A stretch of 64,000 nt of DNA from Pseudomonas sihuiensis (GCF_900106015.1 NZ_LT629797.1:186001-250000); one strand, 5' to 3'. Counted from the stretch's first letter, positions 15,104 to 24,316 are shown. Notes: a model not told the origin generated them from the sequence alone. A program made the numbers and translations.

Positions 15104-18100
15104 TCAGGCCTCTTCCAACACCACCACACGCTGCCCGGCGCGCACGGGCGAGCCCGGCTGTACGCGTACTTCGCGCACGGTGCCGGCCATCGGTGCGGTG
15201 AGCGGGATTTCCATCTTCATCGACTCGAGGATCACCAGTACGTCGCCAGCCTGCACCTGCGCGCCGGCTTCCACCTGCACCTGCCAGAGGTTGCCGGCGA
15301 TATGGCTTTCGATGCCGTGTTGGCCGGCTGCCAGCGGGGCGTCATCGCCGAGTTCGGCGGCCACTTCCTCGACTTCGAAATGCGCCTGGCCGCTGTCGAT
15401 CCAGCGCTGGCGTTCGGCATCGAAGGCGGCGCGCTGTTGCTGGCGGAAGGCGTCGATGCCCTCTGCCTCGGCATCGAGAAACTGCTGGTAGTCGGCCAGG
15501 GCCAGTTCGCTGTGTTCGATGTGCAGCGGGTAGCGACCGAGCGGGAAGTCGCGGCGGATACGAAGCAGTTCGTCAGCCGATACCGGGTAGAAGCGGATCT
15601 GGTCGAAGAAACGCAGCAGCCAGGGCTTGCCGTCGAAGGCTTCGACTGCGCGGTAGCGGTTCCACATCTGCAGGGTGCGGCCGACGAACTGGTAGCCGCC
15701 GGGGCCTTCCATGCCGTACACGCACATGTAGGCGCCGCCGATGCCGACCGAGTTTTCCGCCGTCCAGGTGCGCGCCGGGTTGTACTTGGTGGTGACCAGG
15801 CGATGGCGCGGGTCGAGCGGGGTGGCCACCGGTGCGCCGAGGTAGACGTCACCCAGGCCCATGACCAGGTAGCTGGCGTCGAATACCGTGCGGTACACCT
15901 CGTCGAGGTTCGGCAGGTCGTTGATGCGGCGGATGAACTCCAGGTTGCTCGGGCACCAGGGGGCGTCCTTGCGTACGGTGGTCATGTACTTGTCGATGGC
16001 CAGCTGGCAGGCCGGGTCGTCCCAGGACAGCGGCAGATGGACGATACGCGACGGCACCTTGAGGTCGCGCGCGGCGCATACCGCGTCCCACTCGCCGGCA
16101 ACGATATCGAGCAGCGTCTGCAACGGCAGGGTTTCCGGTTGGTAGTGCACCTGTAGCGAGCGGATGCCTGGCGTCAGGTCGATTACGCCGTCGAGCTGCT
16201 TGGCCTCCAGCGCCTGCATCAACGCATGGCCACGGAAACGCAGCACCAGGTCGAGTTCCGGCTGGCCGATTTCCAGCAGCAGGTGGGTGTCACCGGAAAG
16301 GCGCGCGACCAGGCGGGTGTCGGCGTGGCCCAGGTCGAGGAGGATTGGACTTTGTAGCCCGGATGCAATCCGGGACTCAGGTGCTGCGATTTCCCCGGAT
16401 TGCATCCGGGCTACGGTCGCGTCTGTAGGAGCGGATTTATCCGTGATTTCGGTGCCGCCTGCATCGCGGCTGAAGCGGAGCGCCGCCCGGCCGCTCCCAC
16501 AAAGGCTGGTGCATTCGCTGGCACTGGCTTTGGCCAACGCCCTTGCCATGGCGATATCCACCGGCACGAAGCGCACCTTGTCGCCGGCCTTGAGCTGGCC
16601 GAGCTGCCACAGGTCGGCCTCGATGATGGTCACCAGGCAGACGAAGCCGCCCAGGCTGGGGCCATCGGGCCCCAGAATCACCGGCATATCGCCGGTAAAA
16701 TCCACCGCGCCGATGGCGTAGGGGTTGTCGTGGATGTTCGAGGGGTGCAGGCCGGCTTCGCCGCCGCTGTCGCGCACCCATTCCGGTTTCGGGCCGATCA
16801 GGCGTACGCCGGTGCGGCTGGAGTTGAAATGAACTTCCCAGTCGGTGGCGAGGAAGCTGTCGACATAACCGGGTGTGAAATATTCCGGCGCGCCGTGGGG
16901 GCCGTAGATCACGCGCAGCTCGCGCACGGCTGGCAGGGCAGGGCAGAGTTCGACAGGCAACTGCGCGCCGCTGCTGGTATCGGCGAGCGGCAGCAGGTGC
17001 AGCACGTCGCCGGCACGTAGGGCACGTCCGCCGTGGCCGCCGAACTGGCCGAGGGTGAAGGTGCTCTTGCTGCCCAGGTAGTCCGGCACCTGAATGCCGC
17101 CGCGAATGCTCAGGTAGCTACGTGCGCCGGACCCGGCAATGGTGCCGAGGGCCAGGGTGCTGCCGGCCTGGATCAGCAGGGCGGTGTTCATCGGCTGTTC
17201 CACGCCATCGACGGCCAGCGGGATCTCGGCGCCGGTGATGGCGACCACCGCGTCGGTATTGAAGCGCAGCAGCGGGCCGCTCATGGTGATTTCCAGCGCA
17301 GCGGCGCCTTCGTCGTTGCCGAGCAGACAGTTGCCCAGGCGCAGGGCGCGGCTGTCCATCGGCCCGGACGGCGGCACACCAACGGCCCAGTAGCCGAGGC
17401 GGCCGGGGAAGTCCTGCACGCTGGTCTGGGTGCCGGCGCTCAGCACTTCGAAGGTGCTGGCCTGGTAGACCAGATTCTCCAGGCAGCGCGTCCAGGGCGA
17501 GCCGCTGGCGAAGGGCGCGTCAGCCAGGATCTGGCGCAGGTAGTCGCGGTTGCATTCCACGCCGTACAGCACGGAATCGCCAAGGGCTTTGTCCAGAGCG
17601 GCGCTGGCTTGTTCGCGGGTTGGCTGCCAGGTGATCAGCTTGGCGATCATCGGGTCGAAGTAGGGCGGAATCTCGCAACCGGCTTCGACCCAGGTGTCGA
17701 TACGCAGCGCCTTACCGTCGGCTTCGGGAAATTGCACGGCGGTGAGCAGGCCGGGGCTGGGCTGGAAGTCACGGCCCGGGTCTTCGGCGTACAGGCGCGC
17801 CTGGATGGCATGGCCGCAGGGCTTCAGGCTCTTGGCCAGATCGCCGAGTGGCGGCAGATCGCCGGCCGCCAGTTCGATCATCCAGCGCACCAAATCGACG
17901 CCCCACACCTGTTCGGTGACGCCGTGCTCGACCTGCAGGCGGGTGTTCACTTCGAGGAAGTAGAAGCGCTCGGCCTCGCTGTCGTAGACGAATTCGACGG
18001 TGCCGGCGCTGCGGTAATTCACCGCCTTGGCCAGCTTGATCGCCGCCGCGCAGAGTTCGTCGGCCATGCCAGCGGGCAGGTTCGGCGCCGGGGTTTCTTC

Positions 18101-18814
18101 CAGCACCTTCTGGTTGCGACGCTGCACCGAGCAATCGCGCACGCCGAGGGCGAGCACGTCGCCCTGGCCATCGCCGAACACCTGCACTTCCAGATGGCGG
18201 GCGCGCTGGATGTATTTCTCGATGAAGACGCCGCTGTCGCTGAAGTTGTTCTGCCCCAGGCGTTTGACCGCCTCGAAGGCGTCACTCAGTTCCTCGGCCG
18301 AGCGGCAGACGCGCATACCGATGCCGCCACCGCCAGCGGTGCTTTTCAGCATCACCGGGTAGCCGACGGCTTCGCCTGCGACCAGCGCGGCGTCGAGGTT
18401 TTCCAGCAGTTCGGTGCCTTCGAGCATGGGCACTCCGTGCTGTTTGGCCAGGGCGCGGGCGGTGTGCTTGAGACCGAACACGCGCAATTGCTCGGGCGTC
18501 GGGCCTACGAAGGCGATGCCGGCGGCTTCGCAGGCTTCGGCGAAGGCGGCGTTTTCGGAGAGAAAGCCGTAGCCGGGGTGAATGGCTTTGGCGCCGCAGG
18601 CCTTGGCAGCGGCGAGAATCTTGTCGACCACCAGGTAGGTCTGCGCGGCCGGGCCGTCGCCGAGAGAAAACGCCTCGTTGGCCTGCTGGATATGCAGGCT
18701 GGCAGCGTCGGCTTCGGAGTAGACGGCGACGCCGCCGACGTTCAGCTCACGCAGGGTGCGCAAAATGCGGCAGGCGATGGCGCCACGGTTGGCGATCAGG
18801 AGTTTGTCGAACAT
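15104..18814 (-). CDS. uca: Guanidine carboxylase (usually annotated urea carboxylase), biotin-dependent
   Basis: 1236 residues. Biotin carboxylase domain 1 to about 450 (MFDKLLIANRGAIACRIL; ATP-grasp loop GGGGIGM), KipA/AHS2-like domain about 460-765, KipI/AHS1-like domain about 840-1060, and a biotinyl domain at the end with ESMKMEI (Lys1200). Enzymes of this layout carboxylate urea or guanidine with ATP and bicarbonate. The two DUF1989 genes upstream and guanidine-I riboswitches in the region argue for guanidine, giving carboxyguanidine. About 59 residues (roughly 766-824) between the AHS domains are encoded by inserted REP palindromes that keep the frame. No allophanate hydrolase gene follows. 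Confidence 0.9.
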   Translation of the reverse strand: MFDKLLIANRGAIACRILRTLRELNVGGVAVYSEADAASLHIQQANEAFSLGDGPAAQTYLVVDKILAAAKACGAKAIHPGYGFLSENAAFAEACEAAGIAFVGPTPEQLRVFGLKHTARALAKQHGVPMLEGTELLENLDAALVAGEAVGYPVMLKSTAGGGGIGMRVCRSAEELSDAFEAVKRLGQNNFSDSGVFIEKYIQRARHLEVQVFGDGQGDVLALGVRDCSVQRRNQKVLEETPAPNLPAGMADELCAAAIKLAKAVNYRSAGTVEFVYDSEAERFYFLEVNTRLQVEHGVTEQVWGVDLVRWMIELAAGDLPPLGDLAKSLKPCGHAIQARLYAEDPGRDFQPSPGLLTAVQFPEADGKALRIDTWVEAGCEIPPYFDPMIAKLITWQPTREQASAALDKALGDSVLYGVECNRDYLRQILADAPFASGSPWTRCLENLVYQASTFEVLSAGTQTSVQDFPGRLGYWAVGVPPSGPMDSRALRLGNCLLGNDEGAAALEITMSGPLLRFNTDAVVAITGAEIPLAVDGVEQPMNTALLIQAGSTLALGTIAGSGARSYLSIRGGIQVPDYLGSKSTFTLGQFGGHGGRALRAGDVLHLLPLADTSSGAQLPVELCPALPAVRELRVIYGPHGAPEYFTPGYVDSFLATDWEVHFNSSRTGVRLIGPKPEWVRDSGGEAGLHPSNIHDNPYAIGAVDFTGDMPVILGPDGPSLGGFVCLVTIIEADLWQLGQLKAGDKVRFVPVDIAMARALAKASASECTSLCGSGRAALRFSRDAGGTEITDKSAPTDATVARMQSGEIAAPESRIASGLQSPILLDLGHADTRLVARLSGDTHLLLEIGQPELDLVLRFRGHALMQALEAKQLDGVIDLTPGIRSLQVHYQPETLPLQTLLDIVAGEWDAVCAARDLKVPSRIVHLPLSWDDPACQLAIDKYMTTVRKDAPWCPSNLEFIRRINDLPNLDEVYRTVFDASYLVMGLGDVYLGAPVATPLDPRHRLVTTKYNPARTWTAENSVGIGGAYMCVYGMEGPGGYQFVGRTLQMWNRYRAVEAFDGKPWLLRFFDQIRFYPVSADELLRIRRDFPLGRYPLHIEHSELALADYQQFLDAEAEGIDAFRQQQRAAFDAERQRWIDSGQAHFEVEEVAAELGDDAPLAAGQHGIESHIAGNLWQVQVEAGAQVQAGDVLVILESMKMEIPLTAPMAGTVREVRVQPGSPVRAGQRVVVLEEA
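16345..16520. repeat. REP-like palindromes inserted in frame in the carboxylase gene
   Basis: GTAGCCCGGATGCAATCCGGG (16354-16374) and its inverted copy (16394-16414) are followed by a second REP family unit beginning TGTAGGAGCGGATTTATCCG near 16424 and closing with GCTCCCACAAAG near 16493-16504. The same units lie in intergenic DNA elsewhere in the window. Here the coding frame runs straight through. Confidence 0.85.
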
Positions 18815-18929
18815 CAGGGTGACCCTCGAAGGTCATGGCGGGCCGTCCCGCCGTCATTCGTTATGTGCCACGGTCGTCCGTGGTCGAAACAGTCGTGTGA
18901 TGCGTGCCGCGCGTGCTGGGGGACAAATT

Positions 18930-19069
18930 TTGTAGGGCGGGTGAAACCCGCCGGGCCTTGGCGGGTTTCACCCGCCATACATCAATCCCACGCCAGCACT
19001 TCGGCTGGAGCCCTGGCGGGTTTCACCCGCCCTACGTCAGTTCCACACCAGCACTTCGGCTGGCGTCGG
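18930..19069. repeat. REP-like palindromes with a 55-base tandem duplication at a gene end
   Basis: GGCGGGTTTCACCCGCC occurs at 18960-18976 and 19015-19031, with a related inverted unit at 18935-18952. The 55-base unit 18960-19014 is repeated with few changes at 19015-19069, and the second copy includes the last codons of the DUF1989 gene (CCAGCACTTCGGCTGG at 18993-19008 and 19048-19063). Confidence 0.8.
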
Positions 19070-19672
19070 GTTCCAGCCATTGCACGGGTTGTTCAGTTGC
19101 GGGCAGTTGGAGATCAGCACGATCACGTCGGTCTCGGCACGCAGCTCCACGTACTTGCCGGGCGCGGAGATGCCGTCCTCGAAGGTCAGGCCGCCTTCGG
19201 GGGTTACCGGTACGTTCATGAAGAAGTTGATGTTGGCGCCGATGTCGCGCTTGCTCAGGCGGCCGTCGTGCAGGCTGGCGCGCAGGAAGTTGTCGCGGCA
19301 GCTGTGCATATAGCGCTTGTCCAGCGCATAGCGAACGGTGTTGCTCTCCTGCGCGCAGGCGCCGCCGAGGGTGTCGTGGCGACCACAGGTGTCGGCGACG
19401 ATGGTCAGCAGCGGCTTGCCGAGGTTGGAGTAGAGCACCGTGCCGGTGGTCAGGTAGACGTTGTTCTGCTTGCGCAGGGTGCGCTGCGGGTCGAAGCGTT
19501 CACGTGGGTTGCGTGCGGCGAAGAACAGGGTGTCGATCGCCTGGTTGCCTTCGAGGTCGTGCAGGCGCAGGGTCTGCCCAGCCTTGACCTCGAACAGGTA
19601 GGGTTCGCCCGCCGGGATGGTGTGGCGGAACACGGCGGTTTCGGGATGCAGGTTGCTGGCGGTAAGGGTCAT
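19037..19672 (-). CDS. Carboxyguanidine deiminase subunit, DUF1989 (urea carboxylase-associated protein)
   Basis: 211 residues from the ATG at 19672. DUF1989 pattern: [30 protein letters not shown] near residues 15-45, [29 protein letters not shown] about 75-105, and [21 protein letters not shown] near 145-165. TCGRHD and the cysteine-containing loops are the conserved likely metal and catalytic region. Proteins of this pair were long called urea carboxylase-associated; in Pseudomonas they have been shown to form carboxyguanidine deiminase (CgdAB), which turns carboxyguanidine into allophanate and ammonia. It lies 11 bases after its partner gene. Which subunit letter applies is not decided here. 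Confidence 0.88.
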   Translation of the reverse strand: MTLTASNLHPETAVFRHTIPAGEPYLFEVKAGQTLRLHDLEGNQAIDTLFFAARNPRERFDPQRTLRKQNNVYLTTGTVLYSNLGKPLLTIVADTCGRHDTLGGACAQESNTVRYALDKRYMHSCRDNFLRASLHDGRLSKRDIGANINFFMNVPVTPEGGLTFEDGISAPGKYVELRAETDVIVLISNCPQLNNPCNGWNPTPAEVLVWN

Positions 19673-19683
19673 TTCGGCAGCCC

Positions 19684-20412
19684 TCAGATGTACTGGCGTT
19701 CGGTGTTGTGGAAGCCGCGGCCGTTCTCCGGGCGCGAGGTGCGGCAGAGCACGGTGATGCCGTCGCTGTCGACCTTGCTCCAGGTCAGTTGCACCGGCTT
19801 GGGTGCGTACTGCGGGTTGGGGTCCATCGGGTGTTGCAGGGCGGTGAGCACCACCAGGGTGTCCATCGGCGCGTACAACTCGATGTAGTCGCCGGCCTGG
19901 CTGTTGTCGGGCTGGAAGTGGAAGGCGCCATCGGCGTCGACGTCCACGCGGCTGAACAGGTTGAGGTTCATCAGCAGGTCGAGCAGGTTGAGATCCCACT
20001 TGCCCATCTCCACCAGCAGGTTGTCCATGCCGTTGCGGAAGAAGCCGTTGCGCAGTTCCTGGTAGCGGCCCTGGCCGTACTTCTCCAGCACTTCGTCGGC
20101 GTTCAACACGCCGCCGAAGCTGTCGTGCCAGCCGCAGGTGTCAGCGGTGATGGCCGCCAGCACCTTGCCCATGTCCGAGTACAAGCAGTGGCCGGCGGTG
20201 AGCTTGGCGGTGTGCTGGCCCTTGAGGGTGTCGGGCAGGTTCAGGCGCTCGCTTTTCTCGGCGGCGTTGAACAGCAGCAGGCTGACGTTGGCGCCACCCT
20301 CGATATCGGTAATGCGCAGCAGTTGGCCGCGCTTGAGGATGAATGAGGTGTGGCCGCCGCCGGGGACGGTTTCCTCATAGAGAGTGGGGCGCAGGGTGAG
20401 GGCAGTAGTCAT
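19684..20412 (-). CDS. Carboxyguanidine deiminase subunit, DUF1989 (partner)
   Basis: 242 residues. Same family as the downstream gene: [29 protein letters not shown] near residues 20-48, [25 protein letters not shown] about 77-101, and [22 protein letters not shown] around 141-162. It differs by longer ends and by TCGWHD instead of TCGRHD. The two proteins are expected to act as a heteromer after guanidine carboxylase. The gene follows the binding protein gene by 81 bases, so the order is binding protein, DUF1989, DUF1989, carboxylase under one guanidine-I riboswitch. Confidence 0.88.
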   Translation of the reverse strand: MTTALTLRPTLYEETVPGGGHTSFILKRGQLLRITDIEGGANVSLLLFNAAEKSERLNLPDTLKGQHTAKLTAGHCLYSDMGKVLAAITADTCGWHDSFGGVLNADEVLEKYGQGRYQELRNGFFRNGMDNLLVEMGKWDLNLLDLLMNLNLFSRVDVDADGAFHFQPDNSQAGDYIELYAPMDTLVVLTALQHPMDPNPQYAPKPVQLTWSKVDSDGITVLCRTSRPENGRGFHNTERQYI

Positions 20413-20493
20413 GGGTACCTCGAGATCAAAGCCTGGTCGTCAGGCGCCGGCAGGGGCGCCTGATCATCGTTGCGATGGGATGGGGAGTGTCGG

Positions 20494-21561
20494 TCAGAGC
20501 TTGCCGTCGACGGCCATCTGTACGTAGCTCGGGTCGAAACGCAGCTTGATGTTGGCACTGTCGCCGGTAGTCACGTCGCCCGCGAAGGTCATGCCGATGG
20601 CGTCAGCGCTGCGCGCGCCTTCACCAAGGATGCCGTGCTCGAAGCTGAAGTTGGCGACCTTGGTCATGGTCTCCGGCAGGGCCGGGCTGGTGACGAAGTC
20701 CAGGGTTTCCTGCGGCGTGTAGAACAGCTTGGTGGTCGCCAGTTGCGCCTGGTAGCCGGCCAGGTCGGTGCCGGAGGCCTTGGCCATTTCGGTCAGGGCT
20801 TCGGTGGCTTCGGGCGTGCCGGATTGCATCAGTTCGAGAATCTCGAACCAGGCGCCGACCAGGGCTTTGCCGAAGTCTGGGTTGTCCTTCAGGGTCTGGG
20901 TATTGACCACCATCATGTCGAGGATTTCACCGGGGATCTTCGAGGAGTCGAACACCTGGGTGCTGCCGGGCTGGGCGATGATTTCGGCGAGCATCGGGTT
21001 CCAGGTGGCGGCGGCCTGCACGCTGGGGGTGGTATAGGCGGCGATGATGTCGGCGTCGGAGGTGTTCACCACCGTCACGTCACGCTCGCTCATGCCTGCC
21101 GACTCCAGCGCACGGGCGAGGAAGTAGTGGGAGACCGACAGCTCCACCAGGTTGACCTGCATGCCTTTGATGTCGGCCAGGGTCTTGCCCTCGCCCTTGA
21201 TCAGCAGGCCGTCGTTGCCGTTGGAGTAATCACCGACGATCAGCGCGGTGCTGTCCACACCACCGGCGGCGGGGATGGTCAGGGCATCCATGTTGGTCAT
21301 GGTGCAGCCGTCGAACTGACCGACGCTGTACTGGTTGATGGATTCGACGTAGTCGTTGAGCTGCACGACATCGATGTCGATGCCGTATTTCTTCGCCCAT
21401 TTGTCGATGATGCCGGAGGTACTGGCGTGGCCCCAGGGCATCCAGCCGGCGTAGAGCGTCCAGCAGACGCTGAAGCTGTCTTTCTTCTCGGCATGAGCGC
21501 TGAAGCTGAGCACCGCGGCCAGACCGGCAGCGGCGAAGGAGAGCAGACGGTACTTGCGCAT
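20494..21561 (-). CDS. ABC transporter solute-binding protein, probably for guanidine (copy 1)
   Basis: 355 residues. Signal peptide MRKYRLLSFAAAGLAAVLSFSAHA, cleaved near residue 24. NitT/TauT-type binding fold: SVCWTLYAGWMPWGHA, GQFDGCTMTNMDALTIPAAGGVDST and KIPGEILDMMVVN. These proteins are usually labelled taurine or nitrate binding. The riboswitch in its own leader and the carboxylase operon point to guanidine. The Shine-Dalgarno GGAGG is six bases before the ATG and is complementary to part of the aptamer. The paralogue at 26447-27508 shares most of these blocks. The ligand is inferred. Confidence 0.85.
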   Translation of the reverse strand: MRKYRLLSFAAAGLAAVLSFSAHAEKKDSFSVCWTLYAGWMPWGHASTSGIIDKWAKKYGIDIDVVQLNDYVESINQYSVGQFDGCTMTNMDALTIPAAGGVDSTALIVGDYSNGNDGLLIKGEGKTLADIKGMQVNLVELSVSHYFLARALESAGMSERDVTVVNTSDADIIAAYTTPSVQAAATWNPMLAEIIAQPGSTQVFDSSKIPGEILDMMVVNTQTLKDNPDFGKALVGAWFEILELMQSGTPEATEALTEMAKASGTDLAGYQAQLATTKLFYTPQETLDFVTSPALPETMTKVANFSFEHGILGEGARSADAIGMTFAGDVTTGDSANIKLRFDPSYVQMAVDGKL

Positions 21562-21619
21562 TTGGAACCTCCAGTGTTGGTGAGTACGGGCAGGAGTCGC
21601 GGCACGTTTCGAATCGTTC

Positions 21620-21722
21620 GAAAGGCGCGTTCTCCCGGGCTTTTATCCCGCCGTGTAACCTCACTGGAGGTCGATGACTCTCGGACCAGCACTTGCCAGG
21701 CAAGTCGGAACCCTAGTCATCC
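21620..21722 (-). promoter_or_regulatory. Guanidine-I (ykkC) riboswitch 1
   Basis: Read on the minus strand, it has the conserved blocks CTAGGGTTCCG, CTGGTCCGAGAG, then ACACGGCGGGATAAAAGCCCGGGAGA. P1 is GATGAC/GTCATC and P2 is ACCTC/GAGGT. It precedes the binding protein start at 21561. ACCTCCAGTG (21671 to 21662) is perfectly complementary to the ribosome site CACTGGAGGT (21576 to 21567), so ligand-dependent translation is likely. Confidence 0.93.
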
Positions 21723-21786
21723 ATTTCGCAAATTGTGGTGCCGCGATTCCGGGAAACCCCGGTTAGAACCTGCACACCCAAGCTTT

Positions 21787-21802
21787 AGCGAATAGCGTGC
21801 CA
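21787..21802 (-). promoter_or_regulatory. Sigma-54-like promoter upstream of riboswitch 1
   Basis: TGGCACGCTATTCGCT on the minus strand: GG and GC have the ten-base spacing of the -24/-12 elements; TCGC replaces the usual TTGC. About 65 bases before the aptamer. The same pattern precedes riboswitches 2 and 3. Confidence 0.6.
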
Positions 21803-22060
21803 GCTCGCCGATGCCCGTGACTGGGCACTCTGGCAAGGCTGCTTGCGGTTTGCGTGCTGCCTGATGGGGCTTGAGTGGCGTTCATTGCACCGTTCGGGGG
21901 CAATTCGGCTCGTGGCATCGCGCCCTGGCGGCGTCAGGGCGGTGGCATGGAAATCGCTATCGACCCTGTTGCAGGGGCGGCCTTGCTGCCGCTCTCGGGA
22001 CGACCCGACCCGCTGCTCGTCTGGACGACCAGGTAACTCACTTGTTCAAGGGAGATTGCC

Positions 22061-23086
22061 ATGGCGCATACCCATTTCACCTCGATTCCCCTGATCGACG
22101 TCTCGGGCTTGTATAGCGAGCATTTTGCCGAGCGCCAGCGCGTAGCCGATGAGCTGGGCCGTGCCGCGCGCGAGGTCGGCTTCCTGCAGATTACCGGGCA
22201 CGGCATTTCGCGTGAGCTGCGCGACGGTTTGGTCGACCAAGCGCGCCGCTTCTTCGCCCGCCCGCTGGAGGAGAAGATGCGTTTTTACATCGGTCAGTCG
22301 AGCAACCACAGCGGTTACGTGCCGGAGGGCGAGGAGCAGTTTGTCGGCGGCAGCAAGGATCTGAAAGAGGCCTACGACGTCAATTACGACTACACCGAGG
22401 CGGCGCAGGTCTATCCGCTGTTGGGTCCGACCCAGTGGCCGGACTCGGCAGACTTCAAGCGCGAGGTCGGCGCTTACTACCGCGCGGCGCTGGCGCTGGG
22501 CGACACGCTGTTTCGTGGCTTCGCCCTGGCGCTGGGGTTGCCCGAGGACACCTTCGCTGGCATCACCCGGCAGCCCACCAGCCAGTTGCGCATGATCCAT
22601 TACCCGCTCGATCCCGATCCGGTGGCCGACCGTCCCGGTATCGGCGCGCACACCGACTACGAGTGCTTCACCATCCTCTTGCCTACCGCTGAAGGCTTGC
22701 AGGTGCTTAACGGCGACGGGCAGTGGATCGATGTGCCGCTGGTGGAGGACGCCTTCGTGATCAATATCGGCGACATGCTCGAAGTGCTCAGCAACGGTAA
22801 CTTCGTCGCCACCTCGCACCGCGTGCGCAAGGTTAGCGAGGAGCGTTTCGCCTTTCCGCTGTTCTGCGCCTGCGACTACCCGACGCGCATCGCGCCGATT
22901 ACCGGCTTGCCGGCGCGCGGTGAGCGTGTGTACACGCCTGTGAATTGTGGCGACCACCTGTTCGCCCAGACCGCGCAGACCTTCCGCTATCTGCGCGAGC
23001 GGCTGGAGGATGGTTCGCTGCAACTGCCCGATGGTGCCGCGGGTTTGTCCAGCTTCGGCCAGACCCGCCAGGAGGTGACGGTATGA
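22061..23086 (+). CDS. 2-oxoglutarate/Fe(II)-dependent oxygenase, isopenicillin N synthase family
   Basis: 341 residues, GGGAG before the ATG. N-terminal DIOX_N pattern (IPLIDVSGLYS, FLQITGHGIS), then the jelly-roll core with metal ligands in GIGAHTDYECFTIL (His and Asp) and TSHRVRKV (distal His). The 2-oxoglutarate anchoring Arg is in ERFAFPLF, without the usual Ser two residues later, as in the ethylene-forming enzyme of Pseudomonas. That enzyme releases guanidine from arginine as a side product, and this gene lies between guanidine-regulated operons, so an arginine-like or guanidino substrate is a fair guess, not shown. It is coupled to the next gene by ATGA. Confidence 0.82.
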   Translation: MAHTHFTSIPLIDVSGLYSEHFAERQRVADELGRAAREVGFLQITGHGISRELRDGLVDQARRFFARPLEEKMRFYIGQSSNHSGYVPEGEEQFVGGSKDLKEAYDVNYDYTEAAQVYPLLGPTQWPDSADFKREVGAYYRAALALGDTLFRGFALALGLPEDTFAGITRQPTSQLRMIHYPLDPDPVADRPGIGAHTDYECFTILLPTAEGLQVLNGDGQWIDVPLVEDAFVINIGDMLEVLSNGNFVATSHRVRKVSEERFAFPLFCACDYPTRIAPITGLPARGERVYTPVNCGDHLFAQTAQTFRYLRERLEDGSLQLPDGAAGLSSFGQTRQEVTV

Positions 23087-24015
23087 ACCTGCTGGAGCTG
23101 GCTGCACGTTACCCACAACGCGCCGAGGGCGGCGTGCCAGACTGGATGCTCGGGCACTTTCGCCGCCGCACCATCAGCTTTGCCGATGGCCGCAGCGACG
23201 AGCGTACCCAGGTGCATTGGCTGCAAAGTCGCACCTTCACCATCGACCTGCGCCTGCCGGATGCGCCCGCGTTGCCGGTAAGGGCCTGGCAGGACTACGG
23301 CGCCGCCGAGCTGCGCCAGCTTGCCAACCATGAAGGCTGGGTGGCCGATAGCGTTTGGGAGAACGGTTATCTGAGCTGGCATGGTGGCGTGTCCCTGCAA
23401 CTGCACAACCGCTGGCCGGAGCCGGCGCAGTTGCATCGCATCGGCAATTGCATGATCGAGTTCGGCACCACGGGCGCCTATGTCGAGGACTGGCGTTTGC
23501 AGGCCAGCAGCGGGCCGCTGATCGGTCTGCGTTTGCTGGAGGAATGCGACGCTGAAACCGGCGAGGTGCTGCAACGCGGCGGTGGCCTGATTCTCTGTGG
23601 CGAGCAGCTTGGCTGGGTGCATGGCCGGGGAGCAGAGCCTGGCGAGTCAGCGTTGCAACTGCGTGAGCGCGTCGAACGGGCGCAGGGTGATGGTGAGGCT
23701 TTGGCCGCGTTGTTCGACTGCGAGACTTCGCTGGCTTACGCCGATCAGCAGGGGCGTTTACAAGTGGCGTTGTCTACCATGCCGGCGCGGGTGGGGCAGA
23801 TGGTTTCGCTGGAGGGCTTCGAGCTACCGGGAGCAGGGCGCGTCTGTCAGCACCTGCAACGCCCGGACGGCCGGGCGGTGGTGCGGACGTTCATCATCGA
23901 TACGCTGGAGCCGGATTGGTGTGCGGATCTCGCCACGCCGACTACTGGCGAGGCGCAGCGCTGGTTTGCCGCGGAGAGCGAAACGCTGTCGCGGTATCTC
24001 GAGGTGTTGAGCTAG
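23083..24015 (+). CDS. Conserved-looking protein of unknown function, partner of the oxygenase
   Basis: 310 residues from the ATG at 23083, which overlaps the oxygenase stop; GGAGGTG is six bases upstream. It has no signal peptide or membrane helix. The content is beta-rich (GLRLLEECDAETGEVLQRGG, YVEDWRLQASSGPLIGLRL) with many Trp and Gly residues. The early segment RRTISFADGRSDERTQVHWL and the middle CMIEFGTTGAYVEDW may mark a lipocalin-like or beta-barrel fold, but I cannot name a family. The tight coupling suggests that it works with the oxygenase, for example on the same substrate or product. Confidence 0.7.
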   Translation: MNLLELAARYPQRAEGGVPDWMLGHFRRRTISFADGRSDERTQVHWLQSRTFTIDLRLPDAPALPVRAWQDYGAAELRQLANHEGWVADSVWENGYLSWHGGVSLQLHNRWPEPAQLHRIGNCMIEFGTTGAYVEDWRLQASSGPLIGLRLLEECDAETGEVLQRGGGLILCGEQLGWVHGRGAEPGESALQLRERVERAQGDGEALAALFDCETSLAYADQQGRLQVALSTMPARVGQMVSLEGFELPGAGRVCQHLQRPDGRAVVRTFIIDTLEPDWCADLATPTTGEAQRWFAAESETLSRYLEVLS

Positions 24016-24029
24016 CTATCGGTGCTTGC

Positions 24030-24316
24030 GTGATGCTCCGCTGAAAAGCTCGCCGCTGAAGCGCCTCCCACAGGGATTCGGAACCACTCGATTTGTGGGA
24101 GGGGCTTCAGCCGCGACGCTTTGGTTGGATCGAAACGACGGCTCCGTAGCTCGGCTGCAATCCGGGAAAACGGCCCCGATGATCCCCGGATTTCAGCCAA
24201 GCTACAGCTGCGCCTCTGTGACCGGAGGCGCAGTCGGTGCGCATGGCGCACCCTACGGGTTACCACGCCACTTGCGCTGCGTAGGGTGCGCCGTGCGCAC
24301 CGAAATTGCCGCTTAA
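24030..24316. repeat. REP-like repeats between convergent genes
   Basis: The 300-base gap holds GCGCCTCCCACAGGGATTCG with its partner TGTGGGAGGGGCTTCAGCCGCGA (24060-24116), a CCGGG palindrome pair near 24148-24207 and two GTAGGGTGCGCCGTGCGCACC-type units near 24235-24302. No gene seen. Confidence 0.7.

Noticed and set aside
15104..18814. Plain urea carboxylase assignment
   Set aside because: The family supports it, but the DUF1989 pair and three guanidine-I riboswitches make guanidine the better substrate.
17033..19888. A 951-codon open frame on the plus strand opposite the carboxylase and DUF1989 genes
   Set aside because: It is antisense to clearly conserved genes, has no family features, and is expected from high GC at third codon positions.
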